A stretch of DNA of 64,000 nt. It comes from an uncultured Odoribacter sp. (lineage in GTDB: Bacteria > Bacteroidota > Bacteroidia > Bacteroidales > Marinifilaceae). Both the position numbers and the translations under genes were made by a program. Below, in pieces: positions 1 to 9,209 of this stretch. Under the pieces are notes generated by a model, which was given only the letters and a program-made list of their open reading frames with translations, did not search any database and was not told where the DNA came from. Every line of letters starts with the position of its first letter. Positions within the stretch are counted from its first letter, which is position 1. Location of the stretch: the NCBI GenBank assembly GCA_910578105.1, contig CAJTPD010000005.1:62001-126000 (forward strand), in the 5' to 3' direction.

Positions 1-1445
1 TATCTTTTTATTTACGGGCTTCTCACTTGCAGAAATTAGCAGACATCCTGCAAGACCCCGAAGCCAGCGACAACGATAAATTCGTAGCTCATACCATGTT
101 AATGAACCAGGTCGTTTCAGCCGAAGGCGAACTTCCTACTTGCCAGGATACCGGCACAGCCATCTGCATCGGCAAAAAAGGCGAAAATGTATGGACAGAC
201 TGCAACGATGCAGAAGCCATTAGTAAAGGAGTTTTTGAAACCTATCGCGACCGGAATTTACGCTATTCTCAGGTGGTACCTTTCACCATGACCGAAGAGA
301 AAAACAGCGGTTGCAATTTGCCCGCACAAATTGATTTGTACGCCACCCAGGGTAATAAATATGAATTCCTGTTCATTACCAAAGGAGGAGGCTCTGCCAA
401 CAAGACTTTCCTGTATCAGCAAACCAAAGCTTTATTAAATGAAGAAACCCTGACTAAATTTATTTCACAAAAAGTGCTGGATTTAGGAACTTCTGCCTGC
501 CCTCCTTATCATTTAGCCGTAGTTATCGGCGGAACATCTGCCGAAGCCAATCTGACTACTGTAAAGAAAGCCTCAGCAGGTTACTACGACAATCTTCCGA
601 CCTCCGGCAATGAAGGCGGACGTGCTTTCCGGGACCTTGAATGGGAAGAAAAAATCCTGAAAATCTGCCGGGAAAAAGGAATAGGAGCACAATTTGGCGG
701 AAAATATTGGGTACATGATGTCCGGGTTATCCGTTTACCCCGTCATGCAGCCTCTTGTCCCGTTGGAATCGGCGTAAGCTGTAGTGCAGACCGGAACATC
801 AAAGCCAAAATCACAGAAGACGGTATTTTCCTGGAACAACTGGAAAAGAATCCGGCACGCTTCTTGCCTGCAGAAAATCCGGCATTAACTCCTGCCGTCA
901 ATATCGACCTGGACCAGCCAATGGAAAATGTCCTGAAAGAATTAACCAAATATCCGGTGAAAACCCGTTTGAATCTGTCAGGTACTTTAATTGTTGCCCG
1001 GGATATTGCCCACGCCCGCATCAAACAAATGATTGACGAAGGCAAACCGATGCCGGAATACTTAAAAAAACATCCGGTTTATTATGCAGGCCCTGCTAAA
1101 ACACCCCAAGGAATGGCTTCCGGTAGTTTTGGTCCGACCACAGCTGGACGCATGGACCCCTATGTCGACCTGTTTCAGTCATTGGGAGGTTCAATGATTA
1201 TGGTAGCTAAAGGCAACCGTTCTGTCGACGTAACCAATGCATGTAAAAAACACGGAGGCTTCTATCTGGGCTCTATCGGCGGACCTGCTGCAATACTGGC
1301 TAAAAACAGTATAAAATCAGTTGAAGTAGTCGATTTTGAAGAACTTGGCATGGAAGCTGTACGCAAAATACGGGTCGAAAATTTCCCCGCTTTCATTATT
1401 GTAGATGATAAAGGAAATGACTTTTTTGCCGAATGGGCACATTAA
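1..1445 (+). CDS. fumA: Class I fumarate hydratase (4Fe-4S), 5' end outside window
   Basis: Interconverts fumarate and malate in the TCA cycle or fumarate-respiration branch; cytosolic, oxygen-labile Fe-S enzyme. The reading frame is open to the left edge (in-frame residues upstream of the first TTG at position 27 continue the family sequence), so the true start lies outside. About 480 residues are visible against roughly 545 for full-length two-domain FumA/FumB. The three cluster-cysteine contexts are visible: LPTCQDTGTA, GTSACPPYHL and HAASCPVGIGVSC. The C-terminal beta domain, with GSFGPTTAGRMDPYVD, is complete. It converges on miaA across a strong hairpin. The family assignment is firm; fumA versus fumB naming is arbitrary. 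Confidence 0.93.
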   Translation, partial: SFYLRASHLQKLADILQDPEASDNDKFVAHTMLMNQVVSAEGELPTCQDTGTAICIGKKGENVWTDCNDAEAISKGVFETYRDRNLRYSQVVPFTMTEEKNSGCNLPAQIDLYATQGNKYEFLFITKGGGSANKTFLYQQTKALLNEETLTKFISQKVLDLGTSACPPYHLAVVIGGTSAEANLTTVKKASAGYYDNLPTSGNEGGRAFRDLEWEEKILKICREKGIGAQFGGKYWVHDVRVIRLPRHAASCPVGIGVSCSADRNIKAKITEDGIFLEQLEKNPARFLPAENPALTPAVNIDLDQPMENVLKELTKYPVKTRLNLSGTLIVARDIAHARIKQMIDEGKPMPEYLKKHPVYYAGPAKTPQGMASGSFGPTTAGRMDPYVDLFQSLGGSMIMVAKGNRSVDVTNACKKHGGFYLGSIGGPAAILAKNSIKSVEVVDFEELGMEAVRKIRVENFPAFIIVDDKGNDFFAEWAH

Positions 1446-1457
1446 AAAGTATGAATT

Positions 1458-1511
1458 AAATTTACCCTAAGGTTATCTGAAAAATGTTTTTGACTTCCTC
1501 AGGGTAAATTT
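1458..1511. terminator. Bidirectional hairpin between fumarase and miaA
   Basis: Left arm AAATTTACCCTAAGG (1458-1472) pairs with right arm CCTCAGGGTAAATTT (1497-1511) with one mismatch around a 24-nt loop. It lies between two convergent stop codons, as expected for a shared terminator. Confidence 0.7.
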
Positions 1512-1513
1512 CA

Positions 1514-2422
1514 TCATCTCAAAAAGGAAATTTTGGACTTGAGAAAAGCCATGAGCTCGGTCCGGTGGTCAGGATGAAACCAATAAATATCCGGATCTCT
1601 CCGGAACCACGATAGTTGTTTACGGGCATAACGACGGGTATCCCGTTTTATTAAACGTATAGCTTCGTTATAATCCGTTTTATTCTCAAAATAATCAAAA
1701 AACTCCTTATACCCTACTGTATTTAAGGCATTTAAATGACGGAAAGGACATAATTGCCGGACTTCTTCTTCCAACCCCTCTTCCAACATCATATCCACCC
1801 GGCGGTCAATCCGGTCATACAACTCCTCCCGTTCACGATTTAATCCTATCCGGAGAATATTGAATCCCCTGTCTTTCGGAGTATTCGTTCTAAGAGAAGA
1901 ATAAGGAACACCAGCCATCTTACACACTTCAACAGCATGCAATACCCGTTTCCCATTATTTAAATCCACCTGCCCGTAGAAAACAGGATCCAATTCTTTC
2001 AACATCGCCTGAATAGGTTCCAGGCCCTCTCTTTTAAATATTTCCATCAACTCTGCCCGCAATTCCGGAGCAATGGTCGGTATATCGTCAATTCCTTTAC
2101 ACACAGCATCGATATATAACATGGAACCACCCGTCATCAACACAACATCACGGGTTTCAAACAATTCTCTGATTCTGGACAAAGCCTCCACCTCAAATTG
2201 CCAGGAATTGTAATAATCCTGTACAGATATAGTCTGTATAAAAAAATGCTGTACGGCAGCCAACTGTTCCGCAGAAGGAACCGCCGTACCTATTCGCATC
2301 TCTTTATAAATTTGCCGCGAATCACACGAAATAACAGAAGTATCAAAATATCGGGCAATTTCTATACTTAAATCCGTCTTTCCGACTCCGGTCGGCCCAA
2401 GTAAAACAAGCAATGTCTTCAT
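1514..2422 (-). CDS. miaA: tRNA dimethylallyltransferase
   Basis: Transfers a dimethylallyl group to N6 of A37 in tRNAs reading UNN codons, the first step of i6A/ms2i6A synthesis; cytosolic. The 302-residue length is normal for the family. Residues 9-16 are the P-loop GPTGVGKT, followed by the SCDSRQIYKEM motif near residue 34 and GGSMLYIDAV in the middle. The start MKTLLVLLG places the P-loop where it should be. It is a single gene convergent with fumarase; the next minus-strand gene upstream ends about 120 bp away, so it may be transcribed alone. Confidence 0.95.
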   Translation of the reverse strand: MKTLLVLLGPTGVGKTDLSIEIARYFDTSVISCDSRQIYKEMRIGTAVPSAEQLAAVQHFFIQTISVQDYYNSWQFEVEALSRIRELFETRDVVLMTGGSMLYIDAVCKGIDDIPTIAPELRAELMEIFKREGLEPIQAMLKELDPVFYGQVDLNNGKRVLHAVEVCKMAGVPYSSLRTNTPKDRGFNILRIGLNREREELYDRIDRRVDMMLEEGLEEEVRQLCPFRHLNALNTVGYKEFFDYFENKTDYNEAIRLIKRDTRRYARKQLSWFRRDPDIYWFHPDHRTELMAFLKSKISFLR

Positions 2423-2540
2423 ACATAAATGTATAAATCAGATGTACCTGTATATCAAAAAATCACGCTGACAGAAAACTATACCAAAACTTTCATTGGT
2501 ACATCAACATATTTACACATTTACAAATTGTTCCTGTCCA

Positions 2541-3185
2541 TCACAATTTGTCTATATAATCATCAAGACTCTCATAACGGTCATCATATTCTCCGCCGTC
2601 GTCCCCATAATCATCTTTATAATCGTCTTCGTCTTCACCAAACCTGTAATCTTCATCATCATCAAAATTACCACCACGACTACGATGTCCGCTGCCTCCG
2701 AATTCTTCCATGAAACGGTCATCATACTCATCATCTTCCTTATCGTATGACCAATCTTCATTGGACTCAAACTCCGTCTGATGCGGCACATTTCCCTCAC
2801 AATAAACACACAACGGCAAAATATCTGCGGAATCTCCGATATATTCGCCTGCATACTCTACTTTCAGGCATTGATTGGCAAAAAAATCATACACATATTC
2901 CAATTCGATACAAGAAGCATTTATCACTTCCCGGATAGTTGTCACATCCATAACCAAAGTGCCATTCTCCTCATCATCCTCTGCAGACATCTCCATGAGA
3001 GCAATCTCCCTGCCCCGGTTCCCCAATTTGTCAAGTGTAAAAAAAGAGGCCATCTGCGACCCGTCAAACCCTAAAGTTTCTACAATCTTATCATGAAATT
3101 GTTGAAAAGTCTGTTCACCATTAATAGCAATTTCACACCGAAAATCATTACTATCCGGTTTACTGATTTCAAATCTATAATCCAT
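2541..3185 (-). CDS. pRiA4b ORF-3-like protein with acidic tail
   Basis: Residues 1 to about 135 resemble the pRiA4b ORF-3 (IS1096 TnpR-like) family, recognised by the fold-like pattern MDYRFEISKPDSNDFRCEI and YVYDFFANQCLKVE. The biochemical function of the family is unknown. From about residue 143 to the end (214) the chain is almost entirely Asp, Glu, Gly, Tyr and Arg, a disordered polyacidic tail. No recombinase motifs or flanking inverted repeats are present, so despite the family nickname I do not call this a mobile element. It is probably monocistronic, with 377 bp of AT-rich DNA upstream. Confidence 0.7.
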   Translation of the reverse strand: MDYRFEISKPDSNDFRCEIAINGEQTFQQFHDKIVETLGFDGSQMASFFTLDKLGNRGREIALMEMSAEDDEENGTLVMDVTTIREVINASCIELEYVYDFFANQCLKVEYAGEYIGDSADILPLCVYCEGNVPHQTEFESNEDWSYDKEDDEYDDRFMEEFGGSGHRSRGGNFDDDEDYRFGEDEDDYKDDYGDDGGEYDDRYESLDDYIDKL

Positions 3186-3562
3186 AATTTTATTTGTTTT
3201 TATCTTATCGCAACAACAATAACATTGTTAATATCACCAATATAAATAAATGCTAAATAATCTGTTAAATACATCAAAATTAATTTCAACAAATATGAAA
3301 TTAATATTATTATCAAACAAACAAAACCCGTTTTTTTTCATCCCTGCTGCCCCGCTCAAAAAACAATGATTTCCTGAAAAAAGCAATCAATCCGGCCATC
3401 CTGAGACGACAATCTGTCCCTTCAACAGAAATATCAGTGCTTTTCGAAAACCATAACCTGAATATTCCGACCGGTAAGCAGACTTGAACAAACAAGACCA
3501 CGGATGTATTTCCAGCCATTCGAGCTTAACATACGGTGCCGGAGTAACAAAGTTACTCTTTC
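3186..3562. other. Intergenic 377 bp, no gene seen
   Basis: The 3186-3300 part is AT-rich and presumably holds the promoter of the acidic-tail gene, but I could not find a clear TAnnTTTG box. The short open frames here have no family resemblance and overlap the end of the aminotransferase in another frame. Confidence 0.5.
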
Positions 3563-4651
3563 TTATTTCTTCACCCTCAGTTCCAATATATCCATAGCTT
3601 GCTTCACCAAATCGAGGTTTGCCTGAGTACCCATATGACCAATCCGGAACACTTTCCCTGCAAGACACCCATAATTTCCCCCAAAAACCACCCCTTCCTC
3701 TCTCAAACCGGCATCCAGCTTTTTCCACAACATCTTTTCCGGTACATAAACAGCAGTCACAGTAGGAGAAGGCACCGCATCATAAACCGGAAAGAGCTTC
3801 AACCCCATCGACAAAATTCTTTTACGGCAATATTCTGCCACTTTACGATGACGGGCTATCACCCGGGGCAATCCTTCCTCCAACAACAACTCACAAGCAC
3901 GGTATAATTGAGCCGTCCCCTGCCAATAGGGTGTATATGGAAAATAAGCATTCCTGATGGCATCCCGGAAAGGTGCCAAAGCATCGTATCCCACATACCC
4001 AACTTCTTCAATAATTTCCCATGCCTTATCACTGACAGATAAAAAGGACATGGAAGCCGGTGCAGACAAACATTTCTGGGAACCTCCCAAACACAAATCC
4101 ACCTGCCACTCATCTGTCTTAACTACACTCCCTCCAATACCCGATACAGCATCCACATAAAGCAAAGGTACATTGTATTTCAGTTTCAATGCCCCTATCT
4201 CCGCCACGGGATTCATCGTCCCACTAGGAGTTTCATTCTGTACCATTGTTATCATTTTAGGCTGAAATTCCCGGATTACTTTCTCTATCAAATCAAAATC
4301 CGCCAAGGTCTCATCAAAACCAAATCCCAGTGTCCTGACCTCACATCCGATAGCTTCCGCCATATCCCCTATCCCATATCCGAAAAGCCCGGTAGACAAG
4401 ACCAATACCTTATCTCCCGGCAACAGACAACTCTTTAATGCACCCCATAAAGCCAGCATCCCTTCGCCCGTCTGAATGACAACTCTGTTTTTCGTACACA
4501 TTATCTTGCGTAAAGCTTTCTCTGTTGCCTTGTATAACTCCAGATAATCTTTTTCCAAATCAGCAGAACCAAAATTCACCTGTCCGGCTTCAAGCACTTC
4601 CCGGGATACAGAAACAGGCCCCGGTACCATAGGTATTTGATATGTTTTCAT
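3563..4651 (-). CDS. Class V aminotransferase (alanine-glyoxylate/serine-pyruvate type)
   Basis: PLP-dependent fold-type I aminotransferase of the AGT/SPT/phosphonate group; cytosolic. The start MKTYQIPMVPGPV (4651) gives 362 residues and begins at the conserved PGP motif; an upstream in-frame start adds an unconserved 21-residue leader. The PLP-phosphate and ring region is TGEGMLALWG, Asp167 lies in YVDAVSG, and the Schiff-base lysine is K193 in GGSQKCLSAP. No neighbouring gene points to a pathway, so the substrate (glyoxylate, phosphonopyruvate or 2-aminoethylphosphonate-like) is undetermined. Confidence 0.82.
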   Translation of the reverse strand: MKTYQIPMVPGPVSVSREVLEAGQVNFGSADLEKDYLELYKATEKALRKIMCTKNRVVIQTGEGMLALWGALKSCLLPGDKVLVLSTGLFGYGIGDMAEAIGCEVRTLGFGFDETLADFDLIEKVIREFQPKMITMVQNETPSGTMNPVAEIGALKLKYNVPLLYVDAVSGIGGSVVKTDEWQVDLCLGGSQKCLSAPASMSFLSVSDKAWEIIEEVGYVGYDALAPFRDAIRNAYFPYTPYWQGTAQLYRACELLLEEGLPRVIARHRKVAEYCRKRILSMGLKLFPVYDAVPSPTVTAVYVPEKMLWKKLDAGLREEGVVFGGNYGCLAGKVFRIGHMGTQANLDLVKQAMDILELRVKK

Positions 4652-4860
4652 ACAATGTAATTTTACACTGCAAAAATATCTTTTTAACCGATTTATACGT
4701 AATAAAATGCACAAATTACCCTATATGATTTTACTCCCCCTGTCACCGTATTGCAAAACAGAAAAAGCCTTGTGCCCATTTTAAGGTCAGCCGTTTGTAC
4801 TACTCAGACAGGTTTTACGGGTTTTATTACCCGTTTTTAGCTTTTCGTTAATAAATAATA

Positions 4861-4868
4861 TATATTTG
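4861..4868 (+). promoter_or_regulatory. Bacteroidota -7 box of the rsfS-ftsH cluster
   Basis: TATATTTG matches TAnnTTTG, with a T-rich -33 region upstream, 25 bp before the rsfS ATG. Confidence 0.6.
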
Positions 4869-4893
4869 TAGCTCGAAAAAGGAAGAACTAAAA

Positions 4894-5268
4894 ATGTTAA
4901 AAACAGAAGAACTGGTAAATAAAATTATTGAAGCTCTGGAGGATAATAAAGCACACCAAATTATAAAAATTGACCTCAGGCAGATTGAAAACTGTTTTTG
5001 TAGTTTTTTCGTAATATGTCATGGAACTTCCGGCACACATATTGCCGGATTAACAGACGCTGTTGAAGAAAAAGTCAAAAAGGAACTCGGAGATTCTCCC
5101 TTCCATGCGGAAGGTCTGAACACTTCACGGTGGACAGTTCTCGACTACGGAGATGTTGTCGTACATATTTTTGATAAAGAATTGAGAGATTATTACCAAC
5201 TGGAAGAATTCTGGGGAGACGGAATATCAGAAGAAATTCCGGAAGAACCATCAGAAAATAAAAGATAA
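4894..5268 (+). CDS. rsfS: Ribosomal silencing factor RsfS
   Basis: Binds L14 on the large ribosomal subunit and blocks joining with 30S under starvation. The 124 residues carry the family pattern: KIIEALEDNKAHQIIKIDL near the N-terminus, FCSFFVICHGTSGTHIAGL in the middle, and the signature WTVLDYGDVVVHIFDKELR followed by YYQLEEFWGD. It is the first gene of a plus-strand cluster running to about 10.7 kb; ftsH follows after 140 bp. The linkage of rsfS and ftsH is common in Bacteroidota. Confidence 0.94.
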   Translation: MLKTEELVNKIIEALEDNKAHQIIKIDLRQIENCFCSFFVICHGTSGTHIAGLTDAVEEKVKKELGDSPFHAEGLNTSRWTVLDYGDVVVHIFDKELRDYYQLEEFWGDGISEEIPEEPSENKR

Positions 5269-5408
5269 AATACAACAACCCAAAAGTAAACACTAAAGCA
5301 AAACACAAAATAATTTGTTAGACTTATTCCAATACAACGATAAATGTTAAAATGCCAGACCGCAACTTCAACATAAATCGTAAATTAAAACAAACCTACT
5401 TCATTTAT

Positions 5409-7427
5409 ATGGCAGAAAATAAAGAAAATAAGAAAGATGGCGGATTTAACTTTCCTCCTGTGGGCAGCAATAAAACCATAAAAACTCCGAAATTCAATGG
5501 CTATTGGTTATATATTATACTGGCAATCGCCATTATAGGCTTCCAATTCATCAATACCCAATCCGAGCCGGTACGCACAACCTGGCAGGAAGTGAAAAGC
5601 AAAATGCTGGAAAAAGGAGATATTGCCGAAATATCAGTCATCAAAAATAAAGGCCAGGCAAACATATTCCTGAAACCGGACAGGATAGAAAACTACTCAC
5701 AATTAAAAGCAAAAGGTTTCAAAAAATCAAGCCGGGGACCTCATTTCTTTTTCACCACACCCCCTGTTGAAAGCTTTTCAGCAGAATTAAGCGATATACA
5801 AAAAAATATACCGGAAACTTCCGGTACAAAAGTAGATTATACCGACGAGTACGACGGTTGGGGAAATATCTTTTCGTTTCTTTTTCCCATTGCCCTCCTG
5901 ATATTCATCTGGATTTTCTTTTTCCGACGGATGAGTAAAGGCCCCGGCGGACCTGGCGGAGTTTTTAATGTCGGAAAATCCCAGGCAAAGCTTTTCGATA
6001 AAGATACCAACACAAAAGTGACTTTCAAAGATGTGGCCGGACTGGCAGAAGCAAAACAAGAAGTTGAAGAAATTGTTTCCTTCCTGAAAAGTCCTGATAA
6101 ATATACCAAATTAGGAGGAAAAATACCTAAAGGAGCCTTATTGGTTGGCCCTCCGGGGACCGGAAAGACTTTAATGGCAAAAGCAATGGCAGGCGAAGCA
6201 AATGTACCTTTCTTTTCCATGTCGGGTTCGGATTTTGTAGAAATGTTTGTGGGAGTGGGAGCATCGCGTGTACGGGATTTATTCAAACAAGCCAAAGAAA
6301 AAGCACCGTGTATCATTTTTATTGATGAAATTGATGCCATCGGACGAGCCAGAGGAAAGAATCCTAATATAGGTTCCAACGACGAACGGGAAAACACACT
6401 GAATCAATTACTGACAGAAATGGACGGCTTTGAAACCAATTCCGGAGTAATCATTCTGGCAGCCACAAACCGGGCCGATATTCTGGACAGTGCTTTATTA
6501 CGCGCCGGACGTTTCGACAGACAAATCTATGTAGACCTTCCGGAATTGAAAGATAGGGAAGAAATTTTCAAAGTACATCTGAAACCTTTGAAACTGGCAG
6601 ATAATGTAGATATCTCTTTTCTGGCCAAACAAACACCCGGATTTTCGGGTGCAGACATTGCCAATGTTGCCAACGAAGCTGCCTTAATCGCCGCACGTAA
6701 AGATAAAAACGAAGTGGAAAAACAAGATTTTCTGGATGCTATCGACCGCATTGTCGGAGGACTTGAAAATCGCAGTAAAGTAATCAAAGCCAATGAGAAA
6801 AAAGCAATCGCTTACCACGAAGCCGGCCACGCCACTGTCTCCTGGCTACTGGAACATGCACACCCTCTGCTAAAAGTAACCATTGTCCCACGCGGGAAAG
6901 CACTGGGAGCTGCCTGGTACCTGCCCCAGGAACGCCAGATCACGACCAAGGAACAATTATTGGATCAAATGTGTTCCGTACTCGGAGGACGGGCTGCCGA
7001 AGAACTGACTTTCGGACAGATTTCTACCGGAGCGCAAAACGACCTCGAAAAAGCAACTAAACAAGCCTATGCTATGGTAAGTATCTTCGGTATGAGCGAG
7101 AAAATCGGAAACTTAAGCTATTATGATTCTACAGGACAAAGTGATTTTAGCTTTACTAAACCCTATTCTGAGAAAACAGCAGAACTTATCGACGCCGAAG
7201 TGAAAGACCTGGTTGAAAGCTCCTATAGCCGCGCCAAGGAACTTTTAAAAAGTTATCAGAACCAACACAGAGAAGTGGCAGAACTTTTGCTGGAAAGAGA
7301 GGTGATTTTTAGCGATGACCTGGAACGCATCCTGGGTAAACGTCCATGGAAAGAAGAAGAAGAAACTGAAAGCCAGGAGGAAAAAGAAAATACTGCAGAA
7401 AATCCGGGAGAAGAAGAAAATCAATAA
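5409..7427 (+). CDS. ftsH: ATP-dependent zinc metalloprotease FtsH
   Basis: Membrane-anchored AAA+ protease that degrades misfolded or short-lived membrane and cytosolic proteins. Counting from MAENKENKK (4th base cluster at 5409; an earlier ATG at 5352 adds a poorly conserved 19-residue leader), 672 residues are encoded. TM1 is about 33-49 and TM2 about 155-173, with a small periplasmic domain between. The Walker A motif VGPPGTGKT is at 246-254, Walker B IIFIDEID ends near 309, and the second region of homology is LLRAGRFDR. The zinc-protease motif HEAGH is at 470-474. The C-terminal tail is highly Glu/Lys-rich. DUF2007 and cdsA follow closely. Confidence 0.96.
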   Translation: MAENKENKKDGGFNFPPVGSNKTIKTPKFNGYWLYIILAIAIIGFQFINTQSEPVRTTWQEVKSKMLEKGDIAEISVIKNKGQANIFLKPDRIENYSQLKAKGFKKSSRGPHFFFTTPPVESFSAELSDIQKNIPETSGTKVDYTDEYDGWGNIFSFLFPIALLIFIWIFFFRRMSKGPGGPGGVFNVGKSQAKLFDKDTNTKVTFKDVAGLAEAKQEVEEIVSFLKSPDKYTKLGGKIPKGALLVGPPGTGKTLMAKAMAGEANVPFFSMSGSDFVEMFVGVGASRVRDLFKQAKEKAPCIIFIDEIDAIGRARGKNPNIGSNDERENTLNQLLTEMDGFETNSGVIILAATNRADILDSALLRAGRFDRQIYVDLPELKDREEIFKVHLKPLKLADNVDISFLAKQTPGFSGADIANVANEAALIAARKDKNEVEKQDFLDAIDRIVGGLENRSKVIKANEKKAIAYHEAGHATVSWLLEHAHPLLKVTIVPRGKALGAAWYLPQERQITTKEQLLDQMCSVLGGRAAEELTFGQISTGAQNDLEKATKQAYAMVSIFGMSEKIGNLSYYDSTGQSDFSFTKPYSEKTAELIDAEVKDLVESSYSRAKELLKSYQNQHREVAELLLEREVIFSDDLERILGKRPWKEEEETESQEEKENTAENPGEEENQ

Positions 7428-7439
7428 TAAAATTGAATC

Positions 7440-7646
7440 ATGCAAGGCGACTGGATACCCATATTCACAACAAACCAACTCTATCAGGCCCAATTTGTAA
7501 AAGAAACGCTTGGGACTAACAATATTGAAGCAGTCATCTTGAATCAAAAAGATTCTTCTTATCATTTCGGATCAATCACAGTAATGATTAATCTCAAAGA
7601 TAAGGAAAAAGCAACAGAAATATTAAAATTAGCAGATTGTGAATAA
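7440..7646 (+). CDS. DUF2007-like small signal-transducing protein
   Basis: 68 residues of the DUF2007 (putative signal-transducing protein) type: WIPIFTTNQLYQAQFVKETL, then AVILNQKDSSY and a C-terminal ITVMINLKDKEKATEIL. This is a small ferredoxin-like alpha/beta fold thought to sense or deliver a ligand; no molecular role is established. It lies 12 bp after ftsH and ends 4 bp before the cdsA ATG, so it is co-transcribed with both. Confidence 0.8.
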   Translation: MQGDWIPIFTTNQLYQAQFVKETLGTNNIEAVILNQKDSSYHFGSITVMINLKDKEKATEILKLADCE

Positions 7647-7650
7647 TTTT

Positions 7651-8454
7651 ATGAAACGTGCAATCAGCGGATTGCTCTTTGTAGGGATTTTAACGGCATG
7701 CATATTTACAGACCCACTGTGTTTTTTTGCCCTTTTCCTTATCATTAATATCATCGGAATACTCGAATTTGCACACATGGCCCAAAGAATGAACATCCGA
7801 ATCAACCGCCCTGTCTGTGTGCTTTGTGGTTGCCTGCTTTTTACGGCCGGCTTTTTACATAATTACATCAGTTACCGGAACGGATACCTGATTGCATTCC
7901 TGGCAATATTCATACTCAGTATCTGTGAATTATATCGCAAACACACACATGCTTTTCAAAATTTGGCTTTCGGAATTTATGTATTATTCTATATTTCCCT
8001 TCCTTTTACCCTATTAATTTATTTTCCCTATATGTGTAGCGGACGCTGGCAACCAGATATCATCTTTTTCCCTTTTCTGCTGGTATGGTTCAATGATACT
8101 TTCGCTTACCTGTTTGGCTCTAAATTCGGAAAACACAAATTATTTCCCCGCATATCTCCCAAAAAATCCTGGGAAGGAGCTGTCGGCGGGGGGCTAACCA
8201 CCATCCTGGCCGGTTTGTTACTGGCTCCTTATATCGATGGTATCAATCTGATTCACGCAACAATCATTTCAGGCATTGTAGTTTTATTCGGCAATTTTGG
8301 AGACCTTATCGAATCCATGTTCAAACGATGTATAGAAATTAAAGACTCAGGGCATATTATGCCGGGACACGGAGGTGTGCTTGACCGTTTAGACTCTATC
8401 CTGTTTGCTTTGCCTGCCATCTTTGTGTATCTGGCATTTGCTACAAATCTATAA
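7651..8454 (+). CDS. cdsA: Phosphatidate cytidylyltransferase
   Basis: Makes CDP-diacylglycerol from phosphatidic acid and CTP in the inner membrane, the branch point for phosphatidylethanolamine synthesis. 267 residues with about 7-8 hydrophobic segments. The family signature is complete: SPKKSWEGAVGG, then KRCIEIKDSGHIMPGHGGV followed by LDRLD. I chose ATG 7651; a GTG at 7639 overlaps the stop of the DUF2007 gene and would add four residues (MNNF). psd follows after 80 bp with its own promoter box. Confidence 0.94.
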   Translation: MKRAISGLLFVGILTACIFTDPLCFFALFLIINIIGILEFAHMAQRMNIRINRPVCVLCGCLLFTAGFLHNYISYRNGYLIAFLAIFILSICELYRKHTHAFQNLAFGIYVLFYISLPFTLLIYFPYMCSGRWQPDIIFFPFLLVWFNDTFAYLFGSKFGKHKLFPRISPKKSWEGAVGGGLTTILAGLLLAPYIDGINLIHATIISGIVVLFGNFGDLIESMFKRCIEIKDSGHIMPGHGGVLDRLDSILFALPAIFVYLAFATNL

Positions 8455-8491
8455 TTTTTCAATTTTCAGTTCACCATTTTCAATTTTATAA

Positions 8492-8499
8492 TACCTTTG
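8492..8499 (+). promoter_or_regulatory. -7 box upstream of psd
   Basis: TACCTTTG, 36 bp before the psd start, fits TAnnTTTG. It suggests psd can be transcribed separately from cdsA. Confidence 0.55.
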
Positions 8500-8534
8500 C
8501 AAACTGAAAATCATACCAAATAAAAGTAAAAATT

Positions 8535-9191
8535 ATGACATTACATAAGGCTGGTTACAAATTATTATTGAAAATACTGGGCGTTGGGATACTTCTCAAT
8601 CTGGCATCGTATTATTTCATTAATAATACTGTTATAGTTTATACTATTCTAATAACCAGTATCGTCATATACCTGTTAATCGTCAACTTTTTCCGTTTTC
8701 CCAACCGGGTGATTATTCAGGATGACAACACAATATTAGCTCCGGCAGACGGAAAAATTGTTGTTATTGAGGAGACCGAAGAACCGGAATATTTTAAAGA
8801 CCGGAGAATACAGGTCTCTATTTTTATGAATATCTTCAATGTACACATCAACTGGTTTCCCGTTAACGGTGTCATCAAATATTTCAAATACCATAAAGGA
8901 AATTATGCTGCAGCCTATCTCCCGAAATCTTCTACGGAAAACGAAAGAACTTCCATTGCAATAGAATGCAATAATGGTCAGACCATACTCATGCGTCAGA
9001 TTGCAGGAGCCATAGCAAAACGTATCGTATCATACACACCCGTCGGAGGCAAAGCACGTCAGGACCGGCACGCCGGATTTATTAAATTCGGTTCACGGGT
9101 AGACCTCTTTTTACCATTGGATACTAAAATTGAAGTGAAATTAGGTCAGAAAACAATAGGTTCGCAAACCATCATTGGAACGTTCAAATAA
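8535..9191 (+). CDS. psd: Phosphatidylserine decarboxylase proenzyme (short type)
   Basis: Converts phosphatidylserine to phosphatidylethanolamine. The enzyme is self-cleaved to create a pyruvoyl group. 218 residues is the compact PSD-related form. Two N-terminal hydrophobic segments span about 9-50, then ILAPADGKIV, FMNIFNVHINWFPVNG and RQIAGAIAKRIV. The maturation site is the Gly186-Ser187 pair in FIKFGSRVDLF, corresponding to LGST in E. coli. The cdsA-psd order is expected for phospholipid synthesis; no pssA is in the window. Confidence 0.93.
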   Translation: MTLHKAGYKLLLKILGVGILLNLASYYFINNTVIVYTILITSIVIYLLIVNFFRFPNRVIIQDDNTILAPADGKIVVIEETEEPEYFKDRRIQVSIFMNIFNVHINWFPVNGVIKYFKYHKGNYAAAYLPKSSTENERTSIAIECNNGQTILMRQIAGAIAKRIVSYTPVGGKARQDRHAGFIKFGSRVDLFLPLDTKIEVKLGQKTIGSQTIIGTFK

Positions 9192-9209
9192 ATTTCAAAT
9201 TACTAAATC

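Noticed and set aside
2429..2750. Overlapping plus-strand frames opposite the acidic-tail gene
   Set aside because: They are antisense to Asp/Glu codons (GAT/GAA read as ATC/TTC), giving Ile/Phe/His-rich nonsense; the minus-strand reading is the real gene.
2541..3185. Mobile element, because of the IS1096-TnpR family name
   Set aside because: No transposase, inverted repeats or target duplication; the pRiA4b ORF-3 family is widespread as an ordinary chromosomal gene.
3313..3728. Two short minus-strand frames near the aminotransferase 3' end
   Set aside because: They overlap the aminotransferase out of frame or lie in AT-rich gap and show no family features.
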